From positions 2,046,001 to 2,110,000 of the forward strand of contig OZ253953.1 of the NCBI GenBank assembly GCA_965267335.1: a stretch of DNA of 64,000 nucleotides, in the 5' to 3' direction. Source of the DNA: G965267335 sp965267335. Its GTDB lineage: Bacteria; Bacteroidota; Bacteroidia; Cytophagales; JAAEPT01. Shown in pieces: positions 9,171 through 21,000 of this stretch; the first letter of the stretch is position 1; each line of letters starts with the position of its first letter. A model generated the notes under the pieces. The model ran no database searches and was not told where the DNA came from. It saw only the letters and a list, made by a program, of their open reading frames with translations. The position numbers and the translations under genes are program-made.

Positions 9171-9387
9171 TGTGATAGCATTTACGTGTACGTGGTAGAA
9201 CCTCATCAGGTTTTGAATAATAACGGAAATCGGATATGTTACACATTCCGATTCGAATCTACCCTTTTTATGTTCGTTTGTTGATTTAGCCCGTTCATGT
9301 AATGATACATACTTCAACACAAAGATCAATGGACAAATACCAAATATAAGCGTGTACAAAATAAACAATTGTTTATATTCGGGTTCT

Positions 9388-10254
9388 ATGGTGCGACTGA
9401 CGTACATACTCCTAACCATTATATGTATTGCTTGTTCCAATAATGATAACCTTAGAGAACAAGAGCATTATATCAAATCTCTTCACGAGCGCATCTTTGA
9501 TGTCGTTCAGTACCATGATCGTACAGTCCAGCTGTTAGAAAAAGAGCATGAAGGTGGGATGTATAAGCAAATGCTCCAAGTACGGCAAAAATTACTCACT
9601 GATACTAAGCAGATTAATCTGGATTCATTGCTCTTTGAACTCAACATTCCTGCTAATTACAATAAGGTTATTCTGTACGATCGCAAAGGTGAGCGGCTCA
9701 ATCAATCAACAACTATAAATAGCTCTCTCTCCGGATTCAATAGCCAAAGTGAGTTCAAGCGATTTGTTAAGAATGGAATGAATAAAGAGAAGCACAGAAT
9801 TACACCTTATATGATTGACCCGGGAAGTATGAACCTCTATAAAATAGGATATGTACTTAGTAATGATAGTTCGGTTATGATTCAACTAATTTCAACTAGC
9901 AGGTCAATTGTTGAGGAACGTGATTTTTTACAAAACAAACTTGAAAGTATTGTACTGAAAGAGCCATGGATTGAGGAGATAACACTATTTGAAAAATTGG
10001 ATTCCTCTCTGGTGTCCTACTATGATTCCAGTACTGTTTCTAATCAACATCAAAAAATGTGCGAAGAGATTCTACTGTACAAAGGAAGTATTATAAGGGA
10101 TCAGAATAGTGCGGAGGGCTATACGGACTCAGAAGTGATCCAGGAAAAAGAGGAAGGTAGTGTCAGGAACATAATGTATTCCTATGTGCACAGAGACAAT
10201 AATTTCGGGCTGAGAAATACCCTGCTAAGGGTCGTCTGGAAACAACAGGACTAG
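9388..10254 (+). CDS. Hypothetical lipoprotein, possibly a sensor-like domain
   Basis: A 288-residue protein I cannot place in a family. It begins MVRLTYILLTIICIACSNN: a hydrophobic stretch ending in a lipobox-like CIAC, so it is probably a lipoprotein. After a helical section (residues 20-70, EHYIKSLHERIFDVV) the rest looks alpha/beta, with VILYDRKGERLNQ and YKIGYVLSNDSSVMIQLIS segments reminiscent of extracytoplasmic PAS/Cache folds; that resemblance is weak. The start at ATG 9388 is preferred over TTG-type or upstream starts because it gives a clean signal sequence. The next gene starts 4 bp after its stop. Confidence 0.6.
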   Translation: MVRLTYILLTIICIACSNNDNLREQEHYIKSLHERIFDVVQYHDRTVQLLEKEHEGGMYKQMLQVRQKLLTDTKQINLDSLLFELNIPANYNKVILYDRKGERLNQSTTINSSLSGFNSQSEFKRFVKNGMNKEKHRITPYMIDPGSMNLYKIGYVLSNDSSVMIQLISTSRSIVEERDFLQNKLESIVLKEPWIEEITLFEKLDSSLVSYYDSSTVSNQHQKMCEEILLYKGSIIRDQNSAEGYTDSEVIQEKEEGSVRNIMYSYVHRDNNFGLRNTLLRVVWKQQD

Positions 10255-10258
10255 TAGT

Positions 10259-11482
10259 TTGACCAACTTCGATGTTATAATAGTAGGCGGAGGTGCATCA
10301 GGTTTTTTTGCAGGTATAAACATAGCTAAAAAATGCCCTCAACTTAGCGTAGCGATTCTGGAAAAGTCCACTAAGTTACTTAGTAAAGTGAAGGTTTCGG
10401 GAGGTGGCAGATGTAACGTTACTCATAATTCTTTCGATCCTGGATTCTTAGTAAAAAACTACCCAAGAGGAGAAAAGAAACTCTACGACCCTTTTAAAAA
10501 ATTTAATCCCGGTAATGTAATCAACTGGTTCGATGAGCGAGGTTTGAAATTGAAAGTAGAGGGAGACAATCGTATCTTTCCGGAATCCAATAGTTCCCAA
10601 ACAATAATAGACTGTTTCTTATCTGAGGCTCAAAAGTATAATGTTAAGATAATCACCTCAACGGCTGTAGATTCAATTGCTTCCTTGCCTGAGGGGTTTG
10701 AATTGAAGGCTAAACAGAAGCAGTTCATTTGTAAATATCTCGTGGTGTCTTGTGGGAGTAGCAAGCCTATGATGGAGCTTTTTCAGAGTAAGGGCTATAA
10801 AATAGAACCGACTGTTCCTTCCTTGTTTACGTTTAATATTGATGATCCCCGAATTAAAGATTTACCCGGTATTTCATTTTCCAACACTGTGGTCAAAGTG
10901 GTTACAACCAAGCTCATTGCCGAAGGGCCTTTGCTAATTACACATTGGGGGCTAAGTGGTCCTGCCATACTAAGGTTATCAGCATGGGGAGCAAAAGAAC
11001 TTGCTCATATGGAATACAACTTCTCTGTGCAGATTAATTTTACAGGTGGTTTAAGTTATGAAGATGTCCGGGCGGAAGTCAATACCCATAAAGAATCAAA
11101 CCCTAAGAAGAGGGTATATAATTATCCTCTTTTCGGGCTTCCCAAAAGATTCTGGAGTAACCTATTGACCGTTATTGGAATTCGGGAGGAAGTTGTTTGG
11201 TCAGAGATGCCGAAGAAAGGGCTGAATAAACTTGTTGAGGAACTCGCACAAGGCGCTTATAAAGTGTGTGGAAAAAGTACTTTTAAGGAGGAATTTGTTA
11301 CTTGTGGAGGGATAGACTTAAGTGAAATTGATCTGGATACTTTTGAAAGTAAGAGGGACACAGGGCTATTTGTGACAGGTGAATTCTTAAATATTGATGC
11401 GATAACCGGAGGCTTTAATTTTCAAAGCTGTTGGACTTCGGCTTGGTTGGTAAGCGAAGAAATTGAAAGGCGAGTAAAGTGA
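10259..11482 (+). CDS. HI0933/BaiN-family NAD(P)/FAD-dependent oxidoreductase
   Basis: A 407-residue flavoprotein. An N-terminal dinucleotide-binding motif (DVIIVGGGASGFFAG) is followed by the family hallmark VSGGGRCNVTH near residue 55, and by the C-terminal TGGFNFQSCWTSAW that closes the FAD site. The family is known from HI0933, YhiN and BaiN; the substrate is unclear for most members. It starts with TTG, four bases after the previous stop, and its TGA overlaps the GTG start of the cytochrome P450 gene (GTGA, 4 bp). The two oxidoreductases are therefore probably translationally coupled. Confidence 0.9.
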   Translation: MTNFDVIIVGGGASGFFAGINIAKKCPQLSVAILEKSTKLLSKVKVSGGGRCNVTHNSFDPGFLVKNYPRGEKKLYDPFKKFNPGNVINWFDERGLKLKVEGDNRIFPESNSSQTIIDCFLSEAQKYNVKIITSTAVDSIASLPEGFELKAKQKQFICKYLVVSCGSSKPMMELFQSKGYKIEPTVPSLFTFNIDDPRIKDLPGISFSNTVVKVVTTKLIAEGPLLITHWGLSGPAILRLSAWGAKELAHMEYNFSVQINFTGGLSYEDVRAEVNTHKESNPKKRVYNYPLFGLPKRFWSNLLTVIGIREEVVWSEMPKKGLNKLVEELAQGAYKVCGKSTFKEEFVTCGGIDLSEIDLDTFESKRDTGLFVTGEFLNIDAITGGFNFQSCWTSAWLVSEEIERRVK

Positions 11483-12795
11483 ATAAAATACCAAAAGCCA
11501 AAGCGGATTCATTACTACTGGGGGGACTCAAATCCTACGTTAGCAACCCTATCGATTTTTTGGATCGACATTTTAAGGAGTATGGTGATACATTTAGATT
11601 TCGATTGGCTTATCGGTATCTGACAGTTACTAATAACCCTGAATATATTCGTCACATTCTTCAGACAAACCATCGCAATTATAGAAAGAGTTTGGCTTAT
11701 CGTAAGCTAAGATTACTATTGGGCAATGGGCTTTTTACCAATGAAGGAGAGAGTTGGCTGCTTCATCGTAGAATAGCTCAACCAGCCTTTCATAAGCAAA
11801 AAATTAATGCGTATGCTGAGAAAATACAGGATTATGCCGAGGAGATGGTTGGTCGCTGGAAAGGTTTGGAAAAGGTTGATTTGCTCCATGAAAGCACACA
11901 AGTAACTTTAAAAATCATCTCACAAACTCTTTTGGGAGTTGAAGTTGGGAAAGAGGCTGAAATCGTTGAAAAGAATTTGCCTGTTGCTCTAAGTTATATG
12001 ATGAGGAGGGTGACTTCTTCAATTAATAAACCACTTTGGTTTCCGGATAAAGACATCAAGTCGTTTAAGAAATCTGTTCGTGAGCTTGATTTGTTGATCG
12101 ATACCATAATTAAGGATAAGAGAAAAGAGAATAAAGGTGATGATCTATTGTCTTCACTTATGACTCTTCAGGATGAGGAAACCGGTGAGTCTATGAACGA
12201 TAAACAACTACGAGATGAGGTCATTACCTTTTTCCTTGCAGGACATGAAACATCTGCAATAGCCTTGACCTGGACATTGTATTTCCTTGGAACCCATCCT
12301 GCCGTACTAGTTAAATTGAAAGATGAATTAAGTAAGGAATTAACCCCAAGTGCTAGGGTAGGTGAGAGACTCTCAAAATTATCATATACCAAGGCCGTAG
12401 TACAGGAGGCCATGCGTTTAGTTTCCCCGATTTGGATATTGGGTAGGGAAGCATTAAAGGAGGATAAAATTGGTGACTATACCATTAAAGCAGGGGATAG
12501 CATCATATTTAGCCCTTATTTTGTTCACAGAAGTGATGAGTACTGGGATGATCCCGAGTCTTTTGTACCGGAACGCTTTCTTGATGCATCAATTGAGAAC
12601 TCCAACTATTATTTCCCTTTTGGAGGAGGCCCCAGATTGTGTATAGGAAACAACTTTGCTATAATGGAGTTGATGATTTTACTAGCCGTTGTTGTTCATT
12701 CTGGTGATATTGAATTAGTAGATCATAAGCATCCAGGGTTTGACTTTTCCTTAACCCTCAGGCCAAAGGATAAAATCTATCTGAAGTATAAATAA
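11479..12795 (+). CDS. Cytochrome P450
   Basis: A 438-residue P450 with all three signatures: the I-helix oxygen-binding motif AGHETSA (about residue 255), the K-helix ExxR as EAMR (about 313), and the heme-cysteine loop FGGGPRLCIG (about 385-394), whose cysteine ligates heme iron. No membrane anchor is visible, so it is a soluble bacterial-type enzyme. It likely oxidises a fatty acid, sterol or similar hydrophobic substrate, but the substrate cannot be deduced. The GTG start overlaps the upstream flavoprotein stop by four bases; no ferredoxin or ferredoxin reductase is adjacent. Confidence 0.95.
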   Translation: MNKIPKAKADSLLLGGLKSYVSNPIDFLDRHFKEYGDTFRFRLAYRYLTVTNNPEYIRHILQTNHRNYRKSLAYRKLRLLLGNGLFTNEGESWLLHRRIAQPAFHKQKINAYAEKIQDYAEEMVGRWKGLEKVDLLHESTQVTLKIISQTLLGVEVGKEAEIVEKNLPVALSYMMRRVTSSINKPLWFPDKDIKSFKKSVRELDLLIDTIIKDKRKENKGDDLLSSLMTLQDEETGESMNDKQLRDEVITFFLAGHETSAIALTWTLYFLGTHPAVLVKLKDELSKELTPSARVGERLSKLSYTKAVVQEAMRLVSPIWILGREALKEDKIGDYTIKAGDSIIFSPYFVHRSDEYWDDPESFVPERFLDASIENSNYYFPFGGGPRLCIGNNFAIMELMILLAVVVHSGDIELVDHKHPGFDFSLTLRPKDKIYLKYK

Positions 12796-12798
12796 ATA

Positions 12799-14427
12799 TC
12801 AGAGAGAAAGGGCCACCCAAATAGAAATCATGGTGAGAATCAAAAGTATCGATAAAGAGATATTGATTTTTTTACTTCTGAGGCTTGCTGTAGTAGTTGG
12901 ACTCGCTTCTAGTTCACTTAACGTCAGATTCTTAGTGTGAAGTTCATCTGGTGCTGAGGTTAGTAAACTCACCACTATCATAAGGACAACATAAACAGCG
13001 AACAGGCTAGCTGCCAAATACAAGAAATTAAATTCATTGACCAGCTTGTAAAGCATAGTGCCTTCACTAACAATCCCCCACTTAAACTTCAACCCTAGCT
13101 CCACAACAATTCTTAAGATAAATACCACAGAACCCACTATGATTACGCTTAACGCTGCCTTGTCATTAGCACGCTTCCAAAGAATTCCTACGAGAAAAAT
13201 TGCAGCTAACGGAGGTGCAAAGAATGATTGGATCAGTTGTAAATAGTCGATTAATCCCCCTTCAAAAGCATTAATGAATGGCACCCAGATGAGCCCAAGT
13301 ATTACTATAGTAAATGTGGCTACTTTACCCACGTTTACAATTTTAAATTCATCAGCATTTGGGTATAGCTTCTTATAAATATCAAGGGTGAACAAGGTAG
13401 ATCCACTATTGAAGCTTGCCATTAGGGAAGATATTAGTGCAGACAGGAGGCCGGCTACTACAAAGCCCCGAACACCCATTGGTAATGTGTCTCTGACCAG
13501 GTGGTAATAGGCTTCATGTGTATTTTCGAGGTGAGGGAATTTTATTTTAGCGATAAAACCAGGTAGGATTAATACGAATACTACCAATATCATCAGAAAA
13601 CCCGCAAACAAGGCTCCGGATTTGGCATGACCTTCATTTTTCGCACTCAACACTCTTTGTATCATATACTGATCAGTACACCAGTACCAGATTCCGAGAA
13701 TTGGGGCCCCGATTAACATTCCAAGCCATGGGATATTATCATCGTTAAGTGGCTTGAATACTTCGAAATGTCCGGGCTCTGTCTTACTTAGCTCCTGCAA
13801 TCCTTCCATTCCTCCAATGTCACTTAACCCGTAGATGGTAAGGATACTTCCTCCCAGGAGTAAGACAATCATGTGAAAGACTCCTGAGTAGAGTACGGAT
13901 TTAAATCCACCCGCAATTGCAAATGCTCCCGTAAATAATACTAATGCTACAGATGAGGTGTACTTATCCCAACCTAATAGACTTTCTAAAACAAGGGCGC
14001 CAGCGAATAGGGTGACCGATACTTTGGTGACCACATAGGAGAATATAGAGAGTATGCTGATATACCACCGACTATTCTTACCAAACCTGCGCTCAATATA
14101 TTCCGGCATCGTATAAACCCTCGATCTTAGATAGACGGGGATGAAAACCCAGGATAATATGACTAAAAGAAATGTGGCGATCCAGGCCCAGTTACCGTGC
14201 GCGAAGCCAATGTTATAACCTTGCTCTGGGTACCCGATTACGTGTTCACTGGAGACAGTTGTAATCATGAGGGAGGACCCGATAACAAACCAGGAAGCAT
14301 TTCTTCCGGCAAGAAAGTAATGTTCCAGGCTTCTGTCAGATTTTGAGTAGTAAACTCCAATTCCAAGTACAAGAAGAAAATACCCGATTAATACGGCAAG
14401 GTCAATATGGTTGAATTGTAGCTCCAA
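12799..14427 (-). CDS. Sodium/solute symporter (SSS/SLC5 family)
   Basis: A 542-residue inner-membrane transporter with about 13-14 helices. It shows the SSS-family opening LEHYFLAGRNASWFVIGSSL (about 34-53), a GGFKSVLYSGVFH region (about 172-184), and ALISSLMASFNSGSTLFTLD (about 332-351), which bears the Ser/Thr residues of the sodium site. The closest character is sodium/sugar (SGLT-like) cotransport, because of the IWYWCTDQYMIQRVL segment typical of that branch. The start is a TTG at 14427. It is convergent with the P450 gene and divergent from the giant surface-protein gene. Confidence 0.9.
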   Translation of the reverse strand: MELQFNHIDLAVLIGYFLLVLGIGVYYSKSDRSLEHYFLAGRNASWFVIGSSLMITTVSSEHVIGYPEQGYNIGFAHGNWAWIATFLLVILSWVFIPVYLRSRVYTMPEYIERRFGKNSRWYISILSIFSYVVTKVSVTLFAGALVLESLLGWDKYTSSVALVLFTGAFAIAGGFKSVLYSGVFHMIVLLLGGSILTIYGLSDIGGMEGLQELSKTEPGHFEVFKPLNDDNIPWLGMLIGAPILGIWYWCTDQYMIQRVLSAKNEGHAKSGALFAGFLMILVVFVLILPGFIAKIKFPHLENTHEAYYHLVRDTLPMGVRGFVVAGLLSALISSLMASFNSGSTLFTLDIYKKLYPNADEFKIVNVGKVATFTIVILGLIWVPFINAFEGGLIDYLQLIQSFFAPPLAAIFLVGILWKRANDKAALSVIIVGSVVFILRIVVELGLKFKWGIVSEGTMLYKLVNEFNFLYLAASLFAVYVVLMIVVSLLTSAPDELHTKNLTLSELEASPTTTASLRSKKINISLSILLILTMISIWVALSL

Positions 14428-15017
14428 TCGCTAGTTCAATATCAAAACATAAGATACTAAAAGATAAAAGACTTTGTCGATGCCGATGACTTAATACTTT
14501 CCGCAGCACTCAAGCCTTTAGTAAATATGAATATTTTGTATAAACGTATAAAACAATACTGTGTTCAACAAACTTTTACCTTTGGTCTTCAAGCGAGCCT
14601 ATTTCTAACCAGTTTTCGATGTTATTAAAGAGCCTTGATTGGATTATATTAAGATAAAATTGATTTAAAATTTTGTTTTTTGATGAAATCTACTGAATTC
14701 TTGCTATTAAGTTAATATTGTTAAAAAAATGTCAAAAAGGATTTACTTGGAACTTAAGTGGTAAATGTGTGGAAAAACACCTTTTATTTGAATAATAATT
14801 AAGTTTTGTTGGTTCTAAAAAGGGACTAATAGTTTTTTGATTATGCTAAAATCACTGGTTTGCCGCTTTAATTACTGGTTACTTCGCTTACCTTTTCCTT
14901 CACTAGATTAATTTATACTTAAAGCGGTGTGCTTACTCCGCCTTACTTACGAATAACAATTGTCTGACTCACACCTTTCGGATTTTCTGATCATGGTGTG
15001 TCTAAAACATACGAGGA
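14428..15017. other. 590-bp A+T-rich intergenic region with candidate control sites
   Basis: No ORF of note. It separates divergent genes (symporter and giant surface protein), so it must hold both promoters. It contains the GGWACTWAAGTGRTA element (14749-14763), a following segment GGAAAAACACCTTTTATTTG (14771-14790), and an inverted repeat CACACC...GGTGTG (14970-15000) ending 17 bp before the start codon at 15018, which could pair in the leader RNA. No canonical TAnnTTTG promoter was found with confidence. Confidence 0.5.
14749..14763 (+). promoter_or_regulatory. Shared upstream element, copy 1 (GGAACTTAAGTGGTA)
   Basis: A 15-bp sequence matching GGWACTWAAGTGRTA, 269 bp before the start of the giant type B protein gene. 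Internally it is two related hexamers (GGAACT and GGTAAA, the latter running two bases past the copy) spaced 11 bp start to start, about one helical turn, as in many regulator sites. Two other copies are at 22358 and 40631. Function is inferred from recurrence and constant distance only. Confidence 0.45.
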
Positions 15018-18000
15018 ATGAAGATAAGAGCGAACAACCTTACAGCTTTAAGAGCTACATTAGTACAAGTAATTTTTTTAATAACCTTGGTATTTAATTC
15101 TTTCGGTCAGGGAGAGGCAAACTACTGGTACTTTAGTACTAATATAGGTCTGGATTTTAACAGTGCTCCCCCCACAGTATTGAACGCAGGGAATCCTAAT
15201 GGAGCAGGTCAAACGGTAGAATCATCAACGACAGTATCGACAGCAGCTGGTGATTATTTGTTTTCTACCAACGGAAATTACGTTTTTGATGGTGGATTGA
15301 ATCAAGTAGCCACAAACCTGGCAACAACAACGAATGCTTCTCAAGGTAATATTGTAATGCCAGTGCCAGGCACAACAGACCAATATTACGTTTGTACTGT
15401 GGATGCCGCTGATGGCGGATGTAGCGGTGGTGTGCCCGCAGGAAGTGATAGAGGCGCTCGTTATAGAATATTTACGGTTTCAGGGACTGGTGCCGGGAAC
15501 TTAACAATGGGAGGTGAAAGTACCGCAGTATCTTCCGGTGTTGCAGAATGTCAATTGGCCGTTCCAAAAACAGATGGTTCAGACGATTTTTGGTGGATTG
15601 TGCATGAAAGAGGAAATAACACTTTTAAGGTGTATAGTGTAACAGCAGGAGGAATTTCTTTGAGTAGTAACCAAAGTGTTGGGTTTTCTTTTGGAGCATG
15701 CGATTATGTGTCGGTTTTGAAGTCAAATACTTGTTACGATCAATTGGCGCTTGCAGTATCGGGGCAAGTACATTTGTTTGATTTTGATGCTTCAACTGGA
15801 ACAATTTCGAATCCAAGCTCAACGACATTGGCTGGTGCTTACGGTCTTGAATTTTCTACTAATGGAGATTACCTCTATGTATCCACCAATGAGGTTTCTC
15901 CTCAAGCAGTTTATCAATACGATATTTCATCCGGCACGTTCGGAGCACAAAGTAATTTGGGTAACCTATCAGGGCAATTGAGAGGTGGCCATTTGCAATT
16001 AGGACCTGATGGTAATATTTATGCCGCATCACAAAAGGGATGGAATGCAATTGGTGCAGGAGAAGCGGGCCCACTTTATATAGGGGTCATCACAAATATT
16101 GATGCTGCAGGAGCTACGTTCACTCCCAATTATTTGACAGTAAATAATAACAACCAGTTCCTTTCCATGGGATTACCTACATTCTTGAAATCTTATGTTT
16201 CCAGTATTACCAGTGTAGAGATTGATGGAATCACGGCCAGTAGCACTACGGTTTGTGAGGGTGACAATGTCAACCTGACTGTCGCCATTGATGGTACTGC
16301 TGCGGGTACCGCTACGTGGATTATTGATGGTGGCGCGCCTATAGTATCCGCTTCCGTGAATCATACATTTAGTACAGCTGGTAGTATTCCTGTTCAGGTG
16401 CAATTGACCGATAACTGTGGTAGACCGGTAGATGAAACGCTTAATATTGAAGTTCTGCCTGTGCAAATACCAACGGTCTCAACTTCTTGCCCAGGTCCTT
16501 CCGGAACAGGAACCGGACCAAATGCAGCTAACTATATTTGGTATGATGCTGCCAGTGGAGGTAATGTATTGGCTACTGGTGCTTCTTATAGTCCTCCTTC
16601 TGCTCCTGCAACCGTATGGGTAGAAGACGCGACACCTCTTTCAGGTCCCTATACTACGGGTGCTACAGCTGCGCAAGGATGGGGAACAGATGCAACAACC
16701 GGAGATTATAATTTTGACGCAGCAGTTGATGTAATCATTACAGAATTTAAAGTTACTGGTGCACTTTGGACTGGTGGAAATTTTAACGTTGACGTTGAAA
16801 TTCGTGATGGCTCAAGCACTCTTATTGCCAGTCAAACCGGACTTGTGATTGCAGAGATGGGAGAGACGACTATTTCAGGTTTGTCTCTGGTTGTTCCTGC
16901 AGGTACAAATTATACTATGTCACTCACGGGAGGTTCATATCAGCCAAGCAGTGGTACACCGGCTTCAGAACCTGGAATAATTACAGTGGCGTCTTCGGAT
17001 GTTTTTTATGATGTAGTTGTGGAGGAAGCATATCCCTGCAACCAACGTTTGCAAGTAGACTTCACTTCATGTTGTTCACAACCAACTCCTACACTATCAC
17101 TAACCACAGGTACTAATCCATTTTGTGAAGGTGATAATTTTACATTGACTGCATCCACCTCAGAATCAAACCCTGTATACAGATGGTATCAGGATGGAGT
17201 AGAAATCACAGGACATACAGCGGCAACACTTACGGTGGCCAGCGCAGCACTAACAGACGCAGGTGACTATACAGTAGAAGTAGTTTCATCTGATGGATGC
17301 GGAGCTTCAAGTTCGGCTTCTTCAGCGGTGACTATCACCGTCAACGAAAAGCCAACAGACCCAACAATAACGGTAAATCCTAACCAAACGACCTTCTGTG
17401 AGGGCGAGACGTATGATCTTACGGCCTCAAGTACGGTAGGTTCAGGTACGATCACCTATACCTGGAGTGGAGATGGTTCAGGTACGACTAACCCATTGTC
17501 AGGCACAACAACAGCTGGCAGCTATAACTATATTGTAACAGCCACAGCAAATGGTTGTGATGCAGACAATACCGCCTCACAGGCGATCACGGTCAACGAA
17601 AAGCCAACAGACCCAACAATAACGGTAAACCCTAACCAAACGACCTTCTGTGCAGGTGAAGCGTATGACCTTACGGCCTCAAGTACGGTAGGTTCCGGCA
17701 CGATTACCTATACCTGGAGTGGAGATGGTTCAGGTACGACTAACCCATTGTCAGGCACAACAACAGCTGGCAGCTATACCTACATTGTAACAGCCACAGC
17801 GAATGGTTGTGATGCAGACAACACCGCCTCCCAGGGCATCACGGTCAATGCGATTCCAACAGCTACGATCTCGGGAGGAGGAGACATCTGTGATGACGGA
17901 GTGACGACAGCAAACTTAAGCATCGACTTTACGGGAACAGCACCGTTTAGTGTAGATGTAGAAAGAAACGCAGGAGCGTTCTCAACAGAAAGCACGAGTT

Positions 18001-21000
18001 CAGACCCACATACAGTGACAACAACACAGGATGGAACGTATACGATTACGAACCTGTCAGATGGCAACTGTGCGGGCACGACCTCAGGCACCGCGACAGT
18101 GAACTACTATGACGATGTAGTAGCGACAGCAAGTATGGAATGTGATGATGTGAACGCAGCTTTAGCCAATGATGAGTTCCAGATCAGAGTGACGGTAACA
18201 CAGGGAGACCTAGCCAGCATCAACATCACAGAACTTACCGCCCATGGCGTGAACTTCACCGACCAGGGAGGAGGCGTATGGCTATCGGATGCGATCAATG
18301 AAATCAACTCAGTAGACATCAATGTGACCGATGCAAATGATTGTAACGGAGGAGTAGATATTACTGGCTTGCAACAACAATGTTCATGCCCGGCCACAGG
18401 AACGATTACGCTAACCGGATCAGACCCTGTATGTCCTGGAGACAATAGCAGCCTTGAGGTTCAGTTCAGTACGACAGTAGGATCAGGTCCATTTAATGTT
18501 ACGGTAACCCACCCGATCAGTGGAGCAAGTACGACCAACAGCGCCACCTCACCGCTATCGATAACGATCAACGAAGTAGGGGCCTACTCAGCCACGATCG
18601 AAGATGTAGGCAATGGTTGTACGGTATCAGCAATAGGAAGTGTGTCACTAAGCAACCACACCCCACCGACCGCTACAATCTCAGGCACCGAAACCATCTG
18701 TAATGACGGAGTGACGACAGCAAACTTAAGCATCGACTTTACGGGAACAGCACCGTTTAGTGTAGATGTAGAAAGAAACGCAGGAGCGTTCTCAACAGAA
18801 AGCACAAGTTCAGACCCACATACAGTGACAACGACACAGGATGGAACGTATACGATTACGAACCTGTCAGATGGCAACTGTGCGGGCACGACCTCAGGCA
18901 CCGCGACAGTGAGCTACTATGACGATGTAGTAGCGACAGCAAGTATGGAATGTGATGATGTGAACGCAGCACTGGCCAATGATGAGTTCCAGATCAGAGT
19001 GACAGTAACGCAGGGAGACCTGGCCAGCATCAACATCACAGAACTTACCGCCCATGGAGTGAACTTCACCGACCAGGGAGGAGGAGTATGGTTATCAGAC
19101 GCAGTAAACGAATTAAACTCAGTAGACATCAATGTGACCGATGCGAATGACTGTAACGGAGGGATAGACATCACCGGCCTTCAACAGCAGTGTACGTGTC
19201 CGACCACGGCAACAGCGACCATCACAGGCACCAACCCGATCTGTCCGGGAGGTAGCAGTACGCTAGAAGTAAGCTTCGCAGGAGGAACAGGTCCTTTTGA
19301 TGTAACATTAACAGAACCAAGCGGTACCCAGAACCAAACTAGTGTAACCTCACCGGCCACGTTTACGATATCAGACGCAGGAACCTATACGGCAACAGTA
19401 ACCAATAACGGAGACGCCTGTGATGCGAATACTGCAGGGGTAGACTTAACCGAGCATACCCCACCAACCGCTACAATCTCGGGCACCGAAACCATCTGTA
19501 ATGACGGAGTAACGACAGCGAACCTAAGCATCGACTTTACGGGAACAGCACCATTCAGTGTAGATGTAGAAAGAAACGCAGGGGCGTTCTCAACAGAAAG
19601 TACGAGTTCAGACCCACATACAGTGACAACAACACAGGATGGAACGTATACGATTACGAACCTGTCAGATGGCAACTGTGCGGGCACGACCTCAGGTACC
19701 GCGACAGTGAGCTACTATGACGATGTAGTAGCAACAGCAAGTATGGAATGTGATGATGTAAACGCAGCACTGGCCAATGATGAGTTTCAGATCAGAGTGA
19801 CGGTGACCCAGGGAGACCTGGCCAGCATCAACATCACAGAACTTACCGCCCATGGCGTGAACTTCACCGATCAGGGAGGAGGCGTATGGCTATCAGATGC
19901 AGTAAACGAATCAAACACAGTAGACATCAATGTGACCGATGCGAATGACTGTAACGGAGGGATAGATATCACCGGCCTTCAACAGCAGTGTACGTGTCCG
20001 ACCACGGCAACAGCGACCATCACAGGCACCAACCCGATCTGTCCGGGAGGTAGCAGTACGCTAGAAGTAAGCTTCGCAGGAGGAACAGGTCCTTTTGATG
20101 TAACATTAACAGAACCAAGCGGTACCCAGAACCAAACTAGTGTAACCTCACCGGCCACGTTTACAATATCAGATGCAGGAAACTATACGGCAACAGTAAC
20201 CAACAATGGAGATGCTTGTGATGCAACGACCACAACAGTCACATTGAACCATACAACACCGGTAACCCCGACAGTGGATATCTCAGTAGATAATAACCCG
20301 ATATGTATTGGAGATTTTCCAACGTTCACAGCAGCAGGCACAAACCATGGGGGAACGCCTACCTACTATTGGTATATCGATGGTAACTTAGATGGGACAA
20401 GCGCAACAGCAAGCTACACACCATCAACTATTCTATTTGATAACCAACAGGTACAAGTGACGGTAGAGACCAGCGAAACCTGTGTTACCGTAGACACAGC
20501 CCAAAGTACCACGATCATAATGGATGTAGAGAATACCCCCAATCCATCATTGTCTACACCATCAGCGATCTGTGAAGATGGTCAAACCACGATTACAGCT
20601 TCTCCGACCAGCGGAACAAGCACACTGACCTGGTTCTTAGATGGAGTACAACGCCCCGAGACAGGCACAAGTGTGACGATAGACGGAACAGAAGACGCAG
20701 GTACATGGACAGTGGAGGAAGACAATGGAGTATGTCCGGCAGCGACCTCTACGGGAGTGACCGCACAGGTGGACAATATACCAGGAGTGTACGCAGGAAC
20801 AGACCAAACCTTCTTTTTGGGTAATAGCATAACGATAGATGGAAGCACAACATCGACCAGTGGTACCATTAGTTGGAATCCGAATACCGAGCTGACCAAT
20901 GAGACAACAGCAACCCCGGTCTTTACACCTACAACAGGAACCATCTATACGCTGGAGATGACTGTGACAGATGGCGCGTGTACAGCTACAGATGAGGTGG

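Noticed and set aside
9171..9440. 90-codon N-terminal extension of the DUF6804-like gene
   Set aside because: It overlaps the divergent lipoprotein start and lacks the membrane-helix pattern of the core protein.
17780..20944. Several long antisense reading frames (100-120 codons) opposite the giant surface-protein gene
   Set aside because: They repeat with the same period as the coding repeats, are Val/Ser/Pro-rich shadow translations and have no start context or domain.
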